NCBI RefSeq assembly: GCF_016775005.1
Contig: NZ_JAEUXI010000002.1
Coordinates: 62,001 to 126,000 of the forward strand
Length of the DNA: 64,000 nucleotides
Source of the DNA: Streptococcus suis
Lineage (GTDB): Bacteria > Bacillota > Bacilli > Lactobacillales > Streptococcaceae
Direction: 5' to 3'
Shown: positions 45,374 through 55,204 of the stretch, one piece after another
Position numbering within the stretch: the first letter of the stretch is position 1
How the letters are laid out: each line of letters starts with the position of its first letter
Notes under the pieces: model-generated
What the model saw: the letters and a program-made list of their open reading frames with translations, nothing else
Told to the model about the DNA's origin: nothing
Database searches by the model: none
Position numbers and translations under genes: made by a program

Positions 45374-46474
45374 ATCGATTTTTCGAGGCAATCTATCGGA
45401 TAGCATACAAGTGATTTCATAGTTAATCGTTCCCAGATAGTCTGCCCAATCCTGAACAGAGATGGTCGCTTCTTGGTCCTGACCAATCAAGGTCACTCGT
45501 GTTCCTAATGGATAGACCCGTGGGAGTTTAATGGTAATTTGATCCATTGAGACACGCCCCACAATCGGGCAAATCTGTCCATCTACCAAGACATGAAAAC
45601 CTTGCAGCGAACGGCGCAATCCATCCGCATAACCGATTGGAACAGTGGCGATAATCTCTTCTGCCTGACTGGTGTAGGTGTGACCATAGCCAACCGTTGC
45701 ACCAGCTTCAAGGCGTTTAACATGGACAATTTCAGAATAGAGACTGAGTGCTGGACGAATGGAGAAGGGCAATTCCAAGGCCCGTCCACTTGGGTTCAAA
45801 CCATAGAGAACATCTCCTAGACGGACCATATTGAAGAGCGCTTGGTCCTGCCAGAGACTTGCTGCAGAATTGCTAGCATGTACAAGAGCTGGCAAGGTTT
45901 CCAGCTGGTCCAAAAATTCTTGGAAGCGAGCCAATTGATCATGGAACCGTCGGTCATCTTGCTCGTCTGCACTCGCAAAATGGGTATAGATTCCTTCAAA
46001 ATACGCACCAGCTTGGTCCAAAATCTCCAAAGCCTCCAACATTTCTGCAGGTTGTCTAAAGCCCAATCGCCCCATACCAGAATCAATCTTGATGTGAACA
46101 GCCACTTGGTCAAAGCTCACCTGCCCAGCAAGGGCCAACTGCAACCACTCCAAGCTGGTCACGGTAATGGAGATGCTTAACTGCCCAGCTTGCTCTACCT
46201 GATCAATCGGAATGACTCCCAGCACCAAAATACGGGACTCAATTCCTGCCTGTCTCAGCTCCAAGGCTTCATCAAATGTGGCAACGCAAAATCCATTTAC
46301 CTGACTAGCCAGTTGCTTGGCAACCGCTAAGGCGCCATGCCCGTAAGCATCTGCTTTGACAACCGCAAAAACCTGTTGACGAACTGGCAAGTGAGCCTTC
46401 ATTTGCTCTAGATTATAGGAAATATTTTCTAAATCGATTTGGGCCCAACTGGGCCTACTACTGCTTGCTTTCAT
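45371..46474 (-). CDS. alr: Alanine racemase
   Basis: 367 residues from the ATG at 46474 (GGAGGAAAACC before it); the longer frame runs back into acpS. PLP is bound to K40 in [20 protein letters not shown] and GYADG are conserved. It makes D-alanine for peptidoglycan and teichoic acid. It overlaps the 3' end of acpS by 17 bases, a coupled secA-acpS-alr order common in streptococci. Confidence 0.96.
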   Translation of the reverse strand: MKASSSRPSWAQIDLENISYNLEQMKAHLPVRQQVFAVVKADAYGHGALAVAKQLASQVNGFCVATFDEALELRQAGIESRILVLGVIPIDQVEQAGQLSISITVTSLEWLQLALAGQVSFDQVAVHIKIDSGMGRLGFRQPAEMLEALEILDQAGAYFEGIYTHFASADEQDDRRFHDQLARFQEFLDQLETLPALVHASNSAASLWQDQALFNMVRLGDVLYGLNPSGRALELPFSIRPALSLYSEIVHVKRLEAGATVGYGHTYTSQAEEIIATVPIGYADGLRRSLQGFHVLVDGQICPIVGRVSMDQITIKLPRVYPLGTRVTLIGQDQEATISVQDWADYLGTINYEITCMLSDRLPRKID

Positions 46475-46826
46475 GGTTTTCCTCCAAAATGACACTAGCT
46501 TGGGCAAAATTTCCAGAATGACTGATGGAAACCCACACTTTCCCCTCAAATGGTGAGCGGCTGACATAAGGTGCCCCTAGTCGGTCTGACAAAATCTCAA
46601 TGTCCAGAAAGCCCAGTGTTCCAATTCCAGTTCCCATGGCCTTGGAAAATGCCTCCTTAGCAGCCCATCGCCCAGCTAAATAAGCCAGCCGCCGCTTTGT
46701 CGGCAATTCCCTGTACCGAACCATCTCCTCTTCTGTCAGAATCCGCTGGGGAAATCTGGGGTGCTTGTCCACCGCTGCCTGAACAGCTGAAATCTCCTGC
46801 AAATCAATGCCATATCCAATAATCAT
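46458..46826 (-). CDS. acpS: Holo-acyl carrier protein synthase
   Basis: 122 residues: [11 protein letters not shown] (D8 binds Mg2+), [17 protein letters not shown] with the catalytic Glu, and [12 protein letters not shown]. It transfers phosphopantetheine from CoA to AcpP S35. It starts only 9 bases after the secA terminator, so its ribosome binding site (GGAAG) is in the 3' flank of that hairpin. It overlaps alr by 17 bases. Confidence 0.94.
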   Translation of the reverse strand: MIIGYGIDLQEISAVQAAVDKHPRFPQRILTEEEMVRYRELPTKRRLAYLAGRWAAKEAFSKAMGTGIGTLGFLDIEILSDRLGAPYVSRSPFEGKVWVSISHSGNFAQASVILEENHESKQ

Positions 46827-46834
46827 CTTGCTTC

Positions 46835-46866
46835 CAAAAAAGGTCTGGAATGGTATCCAAGACCTC
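46835..46866 (-). terminator. Terminator of secA adjoining acpS start
   Basis: Minus strand AGGTCT / AGACCT (46865-46860, 46846-46841) with a 13-base loop TGGATACCATTCC and a TTTTTT tail. Confidence 0.65.
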
Positions 46867-46883
46867 TTTTTATCCTTTGTTTC

Positions 46884-49406
46884 TTATTTGCGACCGTGAC
46901 AGTTTTTAAACTTCTTACCAGACTGGCAAGGACATGGGTCATTACGATGAACACCCTCAAATGCCACTTCTGCCACATGAGCAGGCTGGTCTGGAATAAT
47001 GTTCTTAACAGCTGTCGTATGCGCTTCTTGAGCTGCACGTTCACGTTCAATGTTGTCGTGAATTTGCGCTTTCATCATCAAGCGTGTCACATCAAACTCA
47101 ATAGCACCAATCATGTCATTAAACATAGTGAAAGCTTCTGATTGGTACTCCACAATCGGGTTGTTTTGTGCATAACCACGCAAGCTAACTGCATTTCGCA
47201 ATTGATCCATAGAATCAATGTGATCCGTCCACTTGTTATCTACCACACGCAAGATCAAGACTTTTTGGAATTCTTGAATGCGCTCTGCATCCTTCAACTT
47301 GTCAACCTGACTTTGGTAAACCTCCATCGAACGGTTGTAGAGTTCCTCAACAATTTCCTCTTCTGAAAGATTCTCCAAGTCCTCGATGTGGATAGAATAC
47401 TCATCCACCAGGTTCATCTGTGCAAATTTCAAGATGCCTTCGATAGCTTCTTCGTGCTCAGATTGGTGGTGGGCAGCAACTTGACGCTCGATGGTCCGCT
47501 TGATCATACTCTTGATTTCCGGTGCAAGGTCACGATCTGCTGTGATGACATCATAACGTTGGCTGTAGATAATCTCACGTTGCTCACGCATGACATCATC
47601 GTATTGAAGAACTTGCTTACGGGAATCGTAGTTATTTCCTTCAACACGCTTCTGAGCCGCTTCAACTTGGCGTGTCAACATACCTGATTTGATTACTGAC
47701 TCTTCTTCTGTCAGGTTCATTCGATCCATAAAGGCCTTAATGCGTTCTGAACCAAAGCGTTTCATCAAGTCATCTTCCAAAGAAAGGTAGAATTGAGACT
47801 CACCTGGGTCACCTTGACGACCAGAACGACCACGAAGCTGGTTATCAATACGACGGCTCTCATGGCGCTCTGTACCGATGACGCAAAGACCACCAAGCTC
47901 ACGAACACCAGGGCCCAACTTGATATCTGTACCACGCCCTGCCATGTTGGTAGCGATCGTCACAGCACCACGTTGACCTGCATTCATGATGATCTGCGCT
48001 TCACGGTAGTGGTTTTTCGCATTCAACACTTCATGAGGAATGCCTGCCGCTACCAAACGTTGTGAAAGGTAGTCAGAAGTTTCAACCGCAACGGTACCAA
48101 CCAGAACTGGCTGGCCTTTTTCATAACGCGCTTTAACATCTGCCACAACGGCATTGAACTTGTATTCCAAACTTGGATACAACAAGTCTTCATGGTCAAT
48201 ACGAGCAATCGGACGGTTGGTTGGAATTGGAACAATGCGAATGTTATAGATTTCACGGAATTCTTCTTCTTCCGTCTTACCAGTACCAGTCATACCAGAG
48301 AGCTTTTTATACATCCGGAAGAGGTTTTGGTAGGTGATCGAAGCACTTGTCTTGGATTCGTTTTGAACTGGGACTCCTTCCTTGGCTTCAATGGCCTGGT
48401 GAAGACCATCCGAGTAACGACGTCCTTCCATGGTACGACCTGTAAACGGATCGATAATCATGACTTCTTGTTCGTCATTGACCAGGTAATCCACATCATA
48501 GGTCATAATGTAGTTGGCACGAAGGGCATTATCCAAGAAGTGGGTAATTGCTACGTTTTCAATATCATACAAGTTGTCTAACTTGAAGAACTTCTCTGCC
48601 TTGTCAATTCCTGAATCCGCCAAACCAATTGTCTTAGATGGCACATCGATGATATAGTCATCCTGATCTAGTGATTTGACCAATTTGTCTGCCAAGAAGT
48701 AGAGTTGGTTAGTTTCTGAACCTTGCGGACCTGATACAATCAATGGCGTCCGTGCTTCGTCAATCAAGATAGAGTCAACCTCATCGACCAAGGCATAGTT
48801 CAAAGGACGCTGTACCATCTCTTCTGCACGAACCACCATGTTATCACGGAGATAGTCGAAACCAATCTCAGCATTGGTTGAATAGGTGATATCGCAATTA
48901 TAGGCTTCACGTTTTTCAAACGGTGATTTGGCTGCCAAGTTAATACCGACAGACAAGCCCAACCAAGAGTACAATTCACCCATCTCTGTAGCGTCACGTG
49001 TTGACAGGTATTCATTGACCGTTACAACGTGAACCCCTTTTCCAGATAAGGCATTGAGGTATACAGGCATAGTCGCAGTCAGGGTTTTACCTTCACCCGT
49101 ACGCATCTCTGGCACATCCCCGTTGTGGAGGACAATACCACCCATGACCTGTACCTTATAAGGGTACAAGCCCAAAACTCGTCTTGCAGCTTCACGGACT
49201 ACCGCAAAGGCTTCAAAGAGCAAATCATCTAAGGACTCGCCATCCATGTGACGCTTTTTAAACTCGACGGTCTTTGCCTTGAGCTCCTCGTCAGAGAGGG
49301 CTTCCATCTGTTCTGCATAAGAAAAGACTTTATCAGCCATTTTCTCCAGTTTTCGTAATTCGCCCTTCTCATTTTCGATGAGGGAGCGAAGCATATTTCT
49401 TACCAT
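46884..49406 (-). CDS. secA: Preprotein translocase ATPase SecA
   Basis: 840 residues. Walker A is [14 protein letters not shown], the DEAD-like box [17 protein letters not shown] (core [11 protein letters not shown]), and [14 protein letters not shown] in motor domain 2. The C-terminal zinc site is [17 protein letters not shown]. It drives Sec export of the signal peptides, including those of the three YSIRK proteins here. The ribosome binding site is weak (AGTAGG). It is separated from acpS by a terminator. Confidence 0.98.
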   Translation of the reverse strand: MVRNMLRSLIENEKGELRKLEKMADKVFSYAEQMEALSDEELKAKTVEFKKRHMDGESLDDLLFEAFAVVREAARRVLGLYPYKVQVMGGIVLHNGDVPEMRTGEGKTLTATMPVYLNALSGKGVHVVTVNEYLSTRDATEMGELYSWLGLSVGINLAAKSPFEKREAYNCDITYSTNAEIGFDYLRDNMVVRAEEMVQRPLNYALVDEVDSILIDEARTPLIVSGPQGSETNQLYFLADKLVKSLDQDDYIIDVPSKTIGLADSGIDKAEKFFKLDNLYDIENVAITHFLDNALRANYIMTYDVDYLVNDEQEVMIIDPFTGRTMEGRRYSDGLHQAIEAKEGVPVQNESKTSASITYQNLFRMYKKLSGMTGTGKTEEEEFREIYNIRIVPIPTNRPIARIDHEDLLYPSLEYKFNAVVADVKARYEKGQPVLVGTVAVETSDYLSQRLVAAGIPHEVLNAKNHYREAQIIMNAGQRGAVTIATNMAGRGTDIKLGPGVRELGGLCVIGTERHESRRIDNQLRGRSGRQGDPGESQFYLSLEDDLMKRFGSERIKAFMDRMNLTEEESVIKSGMLTRQVEAAQKRVEGNNYDSRKQVLQYDDVMREQREIIYSQRYDVITADRDLAPEIKSMIKRTIERQVAAHHQSEHEEAIEGILKFAQMNLVDEYSIHIEDLENLSEEEIVEELYNRSMEVYQSQVDKLKDAERIQEFQKVLILRVVDNKWTDHIDSMDQLRNAVSLRGYAQNNPIVEYQSEAFTMFNDMIGAIEFDVTRLMMKAQIHDNIERERAAQEAHTTAVKNIIPDQPAHVAEVAFEGVHRNDPCPCQSGKKFKNCHGRK

Positions 49407-49514
49407 AAATTTTATACCTACTTTTGTTTCAGTTCAATTAATAATTGTATCATAATTATAGCTTGATTTCAAGGTTTTGATCAGACCAATCCAGAATCAA
49501 TATATCCAATATTT

Positions 49515-50453
49515 TTAAGGATGGCTAGCTATCAAATGCAATTGCCCATCAAATTTCCAGGATGCTACAGTACTTGGCAAAATGAAATGCTGCCCTTTTT
49601 GCAATGGATAGGTTTGCTCCCCCACGGTCACCTGTCCTTGCCCATCAAGTACACTCACCAAGTAATAATCCGCTACTTTTTTCATCTCTACAGGACCCGT
49701 TACTTCCCATTGGTAAACCGTAAAGAAGGGATTGCTGACAAAGGTCGTTGTTGCCAAATTGCCGATGAATTGTCGGTCTGGATGACTATTAGCTGGCTGG
49801 CCAATCGTCGTCACATCAATCGATTGCTGAATATGCAGTTCACGCAGATTGCCTTGATCATCCCGACGATCGAAATCATAAACACGATAGGTTGTGTCGC
49901 TAGATTGTTGGGTTTCTAAAATCAAAATTCCCTTGCCAATCGCATGCATGGTACCGCTTGGAACGAAGAAAAAGTCCCCTGCCTTCACTGGCACTCGAGT
50001 CAGCAAGTCTTCCCAATTGCCAGCTTGGATTTGTGCTGCCAAGTCTTCTTTGGACTGGGCTTGGTGGCCATAGATAATCTCCGCACCCTCATCGGCTGCA
50101 ATCACATACCAACATTCTGTTTTTCCTAATTCTCCTTCATGAGCTAGACCGTAAGTATCATCTGGATGCACCTGTACACTCAGCCAATCATTGGCATCTA
50201 AAATCTTGGTCAACAAAGGAAAAACTGGACTTTCGCTATTTCCAAACAATTCTCTATGTTGGGCATAGAGTTGATCCAAGCCCCAACCAGCAAAAGCTCC
50301 GTTAACAACGGTAGATACTCCATTGGGATGGGCTGAAATTGCCCAGCACTCTCCAGTCGTTTCACTGGGAATTACATAGTCAAATTCTTCCCGAAGGCGT
50401 GTCCCTCCCCAAATTTTTTCCTGCATAACCGGATGTAAAAATAATGGTTCCAT
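49515..50453 (-). CDS. manA: Mannose-6-phosphate isomerase class I
   Basis: 312 residues from MEPLFLHPVMQEKIWGG; GAGGTAGTAATC before the ATG at 50453 supports this start. The zinc site is in SVQVHPDDTYG plus PSGTMHAIGKG. It interconverts mannose-6-P and fructose-6-P, linking mannose imported by manLMN to glycolysis. It lies downstream of scrK, across the scrK terminator. Confidence 0.95.
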   Translation of the reverse strand: MEPLFLHPVMQEKIWGGTRLREEFDYVIPSETTGECWAISAHPNGVSTVVNGAFAGWGLDQLYAQHRELFGNSESPVFPLLTKILDANDWLSVQVHPDDTYGLAHEGELGKTECWYVIAADEGAEIIYGHQAQSKEDLAAQIQAGNWEDLLTRVPVKAGDFFFVPSGTMHAIGKGILILETQQSSDTTYRVYDFDRRDDQGNLRELHIQQSIDVTTIGQPANSHPDRQFIGNLATTTFVSNPFFTVYQWEVTGPVEMKKVADYYLVSVLDGQGQVTVGEQTYPLQKGQHFILPSTVASWKFDGQLHLIASHP

Positions 50454-50542
50454 GATTACTACCTCATTCATTCTATGTTCCCATCATACCAAATTTTACA
50501 TGAAAATTCCAAGCAAAGATGAAAACTGTTCAACTGCATGTA

Positions 50543-50566
50543 AAAACAGCCCCAAAGGGCTGTTCC
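50543..50566 (-). terminator. Terminator of scrK
   Basis: Minus strand AACAGCCC-TTT-GGGGCTGTT followed by TTTT, ending right at the scrK stop. Confidence 0.82.
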
Positions 50567-51445
50567 TTACTTCGCAATCTTTTTGGCCAAGGCAAAGTTA
50601 CCAAGTGTAGCAGAGCCATTTTCAGCAACAGCTGGCGTTACAATGTAGTCTTTGACATCTGGCGTTGGCAGGTAATCATTCATGAGACCAACAAATTTCT
50701 CACGAACGCGGTTGAGCATGTGTTCTTGCGCCATGACACCACCACCAAATACAATAACTTGTGGACGGTAGAGCAGGGTCGCCTGAACAGCCGCTTGAGC
50801 GATGTAGTAGGCTTGAACATCCCAGACATCTGAGTTGAGTTCAATCAACTCACCACGAATACCGGTACGACCTTCAAGAGAAGGACCAGCTGCCAAACCT
50901 TCCAAACATCCATTGTGGAATGGACAGGTTCCGTTGAACTCATGCTTGACATCATAAGGATGTAGGGCAACATAGGTATGCCCCGCTTCCGTATGGCCCA
51001 GTCCACCGATGAATTCACCGTTTTGAATAGCACCAGCTCCGATACCTGTACCGATTGTGTAGTAAACCAAGCTTTTAACACCCTTGCGAACCAAGGTCTC
51101 GCCATAAGCAGAAGAATTCACATCCGTAGTGAAATAAAAAGGTACATTAAATTCCTTAGCAATCAAACCGAGCAAGTCGATGTTGGACCAATGTGGTTTT
51201 GGTGTTGAAGTAATGTAGCCATAAGTCTGTGAGTTTTGGTCAATATCAATCGGACCAAAGGAACCGATGGCAATACCTGCTAGGCGATCTTCATAGCGTT
51301 TGAAAAATTCAACTGTACGCTCAATAGTTTCATAAGGTGTCGTTGTGGGAAACTGTGTTTTTTCAACGATTTGAAAATCCTCATCTCCAATCGCACAAAC
51401 AAATTTTGTTCCACCAGCTTCCAAGCTACCGTATAATTTCGTCAT
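50567..51445 (-). CDS. scrK: Fructokinase (ROK family)
   Basis: 292 residues: YGSLEAGGTKFVCAIG for ATP binding and a zinc-ROK motif GHTEAGHTYVALHPYDVKHEFNGTCPFHNGCLEGLAAGPSLEGR (core CPFHNGCLEG with the Cys/His ligands). It phosphorylates fructose released when ScrB splits sucrose-6-P. It has its own extended -10 promoter (51483-51475). Confidence 0.95.
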   Translation of the reverse strand: MTKLYGSLEAGGTKFVCAIGDEDFQIVEKTQFPTTTPYETIERTVEFFKRYEDRLAGIAIGSFGPIDIDQNSQTYGYITSTPKPHWSNIDLLGLIAKEFNVPFYFTTDVNSSAYGETLVRKGVKSLVYYTIGTGIGAGAIQNGEFIGGLGHTEAGHTYVALHPYDVKHEFNGTCPFHNGCLEGLAAGPSLEGRTGIRGELIELNSDVWDVQAYYIAQAAVQATLLYRPQVIVFGGGVMAQEHMLNRVREKFVGLMNDYLPTPDVKDYIVTPAVAENGSATLGNFALAKKIAK

Positions 51446-51474
51446 GTTTGTTTCTCCAATGTTTTATCTTATCT

Positions 51475-51483
51475 ATTATACCA
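51475..51483 (-). promoter_or_regulatory. scrK promoter (extended -10)
   Basis: Minus strand TGGTATAAT; start point about 20 bases before the scrK ribosome binding site TTGGAGAA. Confidence 0.6.
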
Positions 51484-51497
51484 TAGATAGAAACAGA

Positions 51498-51521
51498 AGA
51501 AAAAGGCTAGCGCCTTTTTCT
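51498..51521 (-). terminator. Terminator between scrA and scrK
   Basis: AAAAAGGC-TAGC-GCCTTTTT (51500-51507, 51512-51519), with a T run on the minus strand. It explains why scrK has its own promoter. Confidence 0.8.
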
Positions 51522-51569
51522 TGGTATTTTCCTAAGTAGTAACTTGACTTTCAAAAAGATGAAGGGAGG

Positions 51570-51606
51570 TGCTTGGCGGGTCGATTTTGATCGAGTTGAC
51601 CAAGCA
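51570..51606. repeat. Hairpin in the scrA-scrK gap, possible mobile-element relic
   Basis: TGCTTGG (51570-51576) pairs with CCAAGCA (51600-51606), enclosing TCGATTTTGATCGA, itself a hairpin. The 189-base gap 51446-51634 has no gene; this palindrome and the surrounding sequence do not look like normal leader DNA. An origin in an insertion-sequence end is a guess. Confidence 0.4.
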
Positions 51607-51634
51607 GGTTATGAAAGCTCTGCTATTCTTAGAA

Positions 51635-53542
51635 TTATTTAGCGACTTTAAGGAAATCAGCTCCGTGAGCAATTGTTCCTGAAGCCAAGGCATCAACTGC
51701 TGTAAAGTCAGCTGTGTTGGTAACGATGACCATTGTTGTGTCATCCAATCCAGCTGCAGCAATTTTACCTGCATCAAATTTAGCAATTGGTGTACCTGCG
51801 GCAACCTTGTCACCTGCAGCAACCAATTTTTCAAATCCTTCACCGTTCATTGAAACCGTATCAATACCAATGTGGATCAAGATTTCAGCACCTGAAGCTG
51901 TTTTCAAACCATAGGCATGGCCTGTTTCAAATGCGATTGTTACCTCTGCATCTGCTGGTGCGTAAACAACACCCTCAGTCGGCTTAACCGCCAAACCTTT
52001 ACCCATAGCTCCTGATGAAAAAACTGGGTCATTAACATTTTCAAGGGCAACAACGTCACCTGAAAGTGGAGATACAAGAGTTTCTTCAGCTACAAGTCCT
52101 GTCTCTGCTTCTTCAAGCGTTTTTGCTGTTTCTTGTGCTGAAGCGCTAGGCTTTTTTACATCTTTCTCCTCGTCTTCATAACCGAAGAAGTAAGTCAAAG
52201 CGAAACCTGCTGCGAATGACACAGCTACCATGAGCAAGTATTGTGGCAATTGACCGTCAACATAAAGAAGTGTACCTGGGATGATGGTGATACCAAAACC
52301 AGTACCTGCAAGACCAAGAAGAGATGCTACTGCACCACCAAGGGCACCAGCTGCCAATGACAAGAAGAATGGCTTACGGAATCGCAAGTTGACACCGAAG
52401 ATAGCTGGCTCAGTAATACCGAGGAAGGCTGCAAGAGCTGCCGGGAAAGCAAGAGCTTTCAATTTGGCGTTCTTAGTTTTCACACCAACCGCTACAGTTG
52501 CCGCACCTTGTGCTGTCATCGCTGCAGTGATGATCGCGTTGAATGGGTTAGCACCAGTATTTGCTACCAATTGTGACTCAAGCAAGTTGAAGATATGGTG
52601 AACACCTGATACCACGATGATTTGGTGAACACCACCGATAAGGAGACCACCAAGACCAAATGGCAAGCTCAAGATTGCTTGTGTTGCCAACAAGATGTAG
52701 TTTTCAACTACGTGGAAGACTGGACCAATCACGAAGAGACCGAGGATAGACATTACCAAGAGGGTAATGAATGGAGTTACCAAGAGATCAAGTACTTCTG
52801 GAACAACCTTACGGACTGCTTTTTCGAATTGAGCACCAACGATACCGATGATGAAGGCTGGCAATACTGAACCTTGCAAACCAACAACTGGAATGAAACC
52901 AAAGAAGATTTGTGGTGTCACATCGCCACCTGAAGCAACTGCCCAAGCGTTTGGCAATGAGCCAGAAATCAACATCATACCAAGAACAAGACCGATTGTT
53001 TGGTTACCACCGAATACACGGAAAGTTGACCATACAACCAAGGCTGGCAAGATGATGAAGGCTGTATCTGTTAAGATTTGAGTATAAGTGATGAAGTCAG
53101 CGTTCCATTCTGTAACACCAAGAGCTCCCATGATTGCTTCTTGTGTCAAAAGACCACGAAGACCCATGAAAAGACCAGTTGCTACGATAGCAGGAATGAT
53201 TGGAACGAATACGTCACCGAAGGTACGGATCGCACGTTGGAAAGCATTACCTTGTGCAGCTGCTTCTGCTTTTTGCTCACCAGTTGTTGCTGTTGGCAAA
53301 CCAAGGGCAACTACTTCATCATAGATTTTGTTAACTGTACCAGTACCAAAGATGATTTGGTATTGACCTGAGTTGAAGAAGGCACCTTGTACTTTTTCGA
53401 TGTCTTCTACAGTCTCCTTATCAATTTTTCCTTCATCAACAACCATGACACGAAGGCGAGTCGCACAGTGGGCAACACTGCGAACGTTCTCACGTCCGCC
53501 AAGGGCGTCAATGACTTTTTTTGCAATTTCAGTATTGTTCAT
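51635..53542 (-). CDS. scrA: Sucrose-specific PTS EIIBCA
   Basis: 635 residues. EIIB (residues 1-90) has the phospho-Cys C26 in SVAHCATRLRV. EIIC follows with about ten membrane segments and the GGVHQIIVVSGVHH motif. EIIA is C-terminal with H557 in ILIHIGIDTV. It imports sucrose as sucrose-6-P. Divergent from scrB, with operator-like palindromes between. The order EIIB-C-A in one chain is that known for streptococcal ScrA. Confidence 0.95.
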   Translation of the reverse strand: MNNTEIAKKVIDALGGRENVRSVAHCATRLRVMVVDEGKIDKETVEDIEKVQGAFFNSGQYQIIFGTGTVNKIYDEVVALGLPTATTGEQKAEAAAQGNAFQRAIRTFGDVFVPIIPAIVATGLFMGLRGLLTQEAIMGALGVTEWNADFITYTQILTDTAFIILPALVVWSTFRVFGGNQTIGLVLGMMLISGSLPNAWAVASGGDVTPQIFFGFIPVVGLQGSVLPAFIIGIVGAQFEKAVRKVVPEVLDLLVTPFITLLVMSILGLFVIGPVFHVVENYILLATQAILSLPFGLGGLLIGGVHQIIVVSGVHHIFNLLESQLVANTGANPFNAIITAAMTAQGAATVAVGVKTKNAKLKALAFPAALAAFLGITEPAIFGVNLRFRKPFFLSLAAGALGGAVASLLGLAGTGFGITIIPGTLLYVDGQLPQYLLMVAVSFAAGFALTYFFGYEDEEKDVKKPSASAQETAKTLEEAETGLVAEETLVSPLSGDVVALENVNDPVFSSGAMGKGLAVKPTEGVVYAPADAEVTIAFETGHAYGLKTASGAEILIHIGIDTVSMNGEGFEKLVAAGDKVAAGTPIAKFDAGKIAAAGLDDTTMVIVTNTADFTAVDALASGTIAHGADFLKVAK

Positions 53543-53579
53543 CTTGCAAAAATCTCCTTATAAATATTTTTTGTTTTTT

Positions 53580-53593
53580 TGAAAGTGTTTTCA
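53580..53593. promoter_or_regulatory. cre-like/operator palindrome near scrA start
   Basis: TGAAAGTGTTTTCA fits the cre form with one mismatch (T for the central C). It lies between the scrA -10 box and the scrA start codon. Confidence 0.5.
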
Positions 53594-53609
53594 AACTTTC
53601 TATGGTCCT

Positions 53610-53646
53610 ATTATAACACTTTTGATGAATATGTCAAACGTTTATC
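53610..53646 (-). promoter_or_regulatory. scrA promoter with ScrR/CcpA operator
   Basis: Minus strand TTGACA (53637-53632), 16-base spacer, TATAAT (53615-53610). The palindrome AAACGTTT (53637-53644) covers the -35. LacI-family ScrR and CcpA both recognise such AAACGTTT cores. Confidence 0.7.
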
Positions 53647-53685
53647 ACATTTTTTTATTATTTCTCTTAAAAAACTAGTAAAAAC

Positions 53686-53714
53686 TTGATTTTTTGAAAG
53701 AAAACGTTTACTAT
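53686..53714 (+). promoter_or_regulatory. scrB-scrR promoter with operator over the -10
   Basis: TTGATT (53686-53691), 17-base spacer, TACTAT (53709-53714). GAAAACGTTTAC (53700-53711) lies across the spacer and -10 and resembles the scrA-side operator. Confidence 0.55.
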
Positions 53715-53749
53715 ATTAAATGAACTATTAGAAGATTTGGAGTAAACAC

Positions 53750-55204
53750 ATGGCTTTTACAACCGAAGAGCGCTACCGAGCTTATGCTGACTGGTCGCCA
53801 GAATACATCGAAAAAATCAAGAAAAACACAGAAAGCTCCCCTTGGAGAACCAACTTCCACATCGAAACACCGCACGGTCTTTTAAACGACCCAAATGGTT
53901 TTTCCTATTTTAATGGAAAATGGACCTTGTTCTATCAGTACTTCCCATTTGGTGCTGCCCACGGCTTGAAATCTTGGGTTCATACTGAATCAACTGACTT
54001 GGTGCACTTTGAAGAAACAGGTACAGTCATGTATCCCGATACGGTACTCGATAGCCACGGTGCCTACTCTGGCTCTGCCATGGAGTTTGGCGACAAGCTC
54101 TTCCTCTTCTATACTGGAAATGTCCGTGATGAAAACTGGGTTCGTCACCCTTACCAAATTGGTGCCCTAATGGACAAGGACGGTAAGATTGAAAAGATTG
54201 ACAAAGTCTTAATTGACCAACCTGAGGACACAACCGATCACTTCCGCGATCCACAAATCTTTAACTACAAGGGGCAGTATTATGCCATTGTTGGTGGACA
54301 GAATCTAGATAAAAAAGGTATTGTCAAACTCTATAAAGCCGAAAACAACGACTACCTCAACTGGACCTTGATCGGCGATTTGGATTTTGCCAACGATATG
54401 ACAGCCTACATGATGGAATGCCCAAATATTGCTTTCGTCGGCGACCAACCTATCCTTCTCTACTGCCCACAAGGGTTGAACAAAGAAGTCTTGGACTACG
54501 GCAACATCTATCCAAATATGTACAAGATTGGCCAGAGCTTTGACCCTGAAAATGCGACTATTGTTGAGCCGGGTGAGTTGATCAATCTGGACTATGGTTT
54601 TGAGTGCTATGCAACCCAAGCTTTCAACGCTCCAGATGGTCGTACCTTATCAGTCAGTTGGTTGGCCCTTCCTGACGTAGAATACCCAACCGACGCGTTC
54701 GATTACCAAGGTTGCTTGTCCTTGGTCAAAGAGCTGACAATTAAGGACGGCAAACTCTACCAGTACCCTGTCGAAGCCATCACTAGCCTTCGCACAGAAG
54801 CTCAGCCATTTTCAAACCAAGAAACAACCACTAACGTTTACGAACTAGACTTAACCATTCCTGCCAACAGCAAGACTGAGCTAGTCCTCTTTGCTAACAA
54901 GGAAAACAAAGGGCTAACTTTGACCCTAGATACTGAAAATGGTATAATAACCGTGGACCGCAAGGACTGCGGACAAGCCTTCGCTCTGGATTTTGGAACT
55001 AGCCGTTCCTGCTCTATCGACAAGGCTGAAACAAGTGCATCTATCTTCATCGACAAGTCTGTCTTTGAAATTTTCATCAACAAAGGAGAAAAAGTGTTCT
55101 CTGGACGGGTCTTCCCAGATGCTGATCAGACTGGCATTGCCATCACAGCCGGAAATCCTACTGGAACCTATTACCACTTAGACTATGGTCGCAAAACTAA
55201 CTGA
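53750..55204 (+). CDS. scrB: Sucrose-6-phosphate hydrolase (GH32)
   Basis: 484 residues. GH32 motifs: nucleophile D47 in LLNDPNGF, D167 in FRDPQ, and the acid/base E223 in MECPN. The C-terminal beta-sandwich ends with VFEIFINKGEKVFSGRVFP (core EIFINKGE). It splits sucrose-6-P to glucose-6-P and fructose. It overlaps scrR by 20 bases, so the repressor is translated from the same message. Confidence 0.97.
   Translation: MAFTTEERYRAYADWSPEYIEKIKKNTESSPWRTNFHIETPHGLLNDPNGFSYFNGKWTLFYQYFPFGAAHGLKSWVHTESTDLVHFEETGTVMYPDTVLDSHGAYSGSAMEFGDKLFLFYTGNVRDENWVRHPYQIGALMDKDGKIEKIDKVLIDQPEDTTDHFRDPQIFNYKGQYYAIVGGQNLDKKGIVKLYKAENNDYLNWTLIGDLDFANDMTAYMMECPNIAFVGDQPILLYCPQGLNKEVLDYGNIYPNMYKIGQSFDPENATIVEPGELINLDYGFECYATQAFNAPDGRTLSVSWLALPDVEYPTDAFDYQGCLSLVKELTIKDGKLYQYPVEAITSLRTEAQPFSNQETTTNVYELDLTIPANSKTELVLFANKENKGLTLTLDTENGIITVDRKDCGQAFALDFGTSRSCSIDKAETSASIFIDKSVFEIFINKGEKVFSGRVFPDADQTGIAITAGNPTGTYYHLDYGRKTN

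Noticed and set aside
51532-51843. Open frame of 103 codons overlapping the end of scrA
   Set aside because: Mostly an out-of-frame shadow of scrA; only its tail falls in the gap, and no start signal is present.
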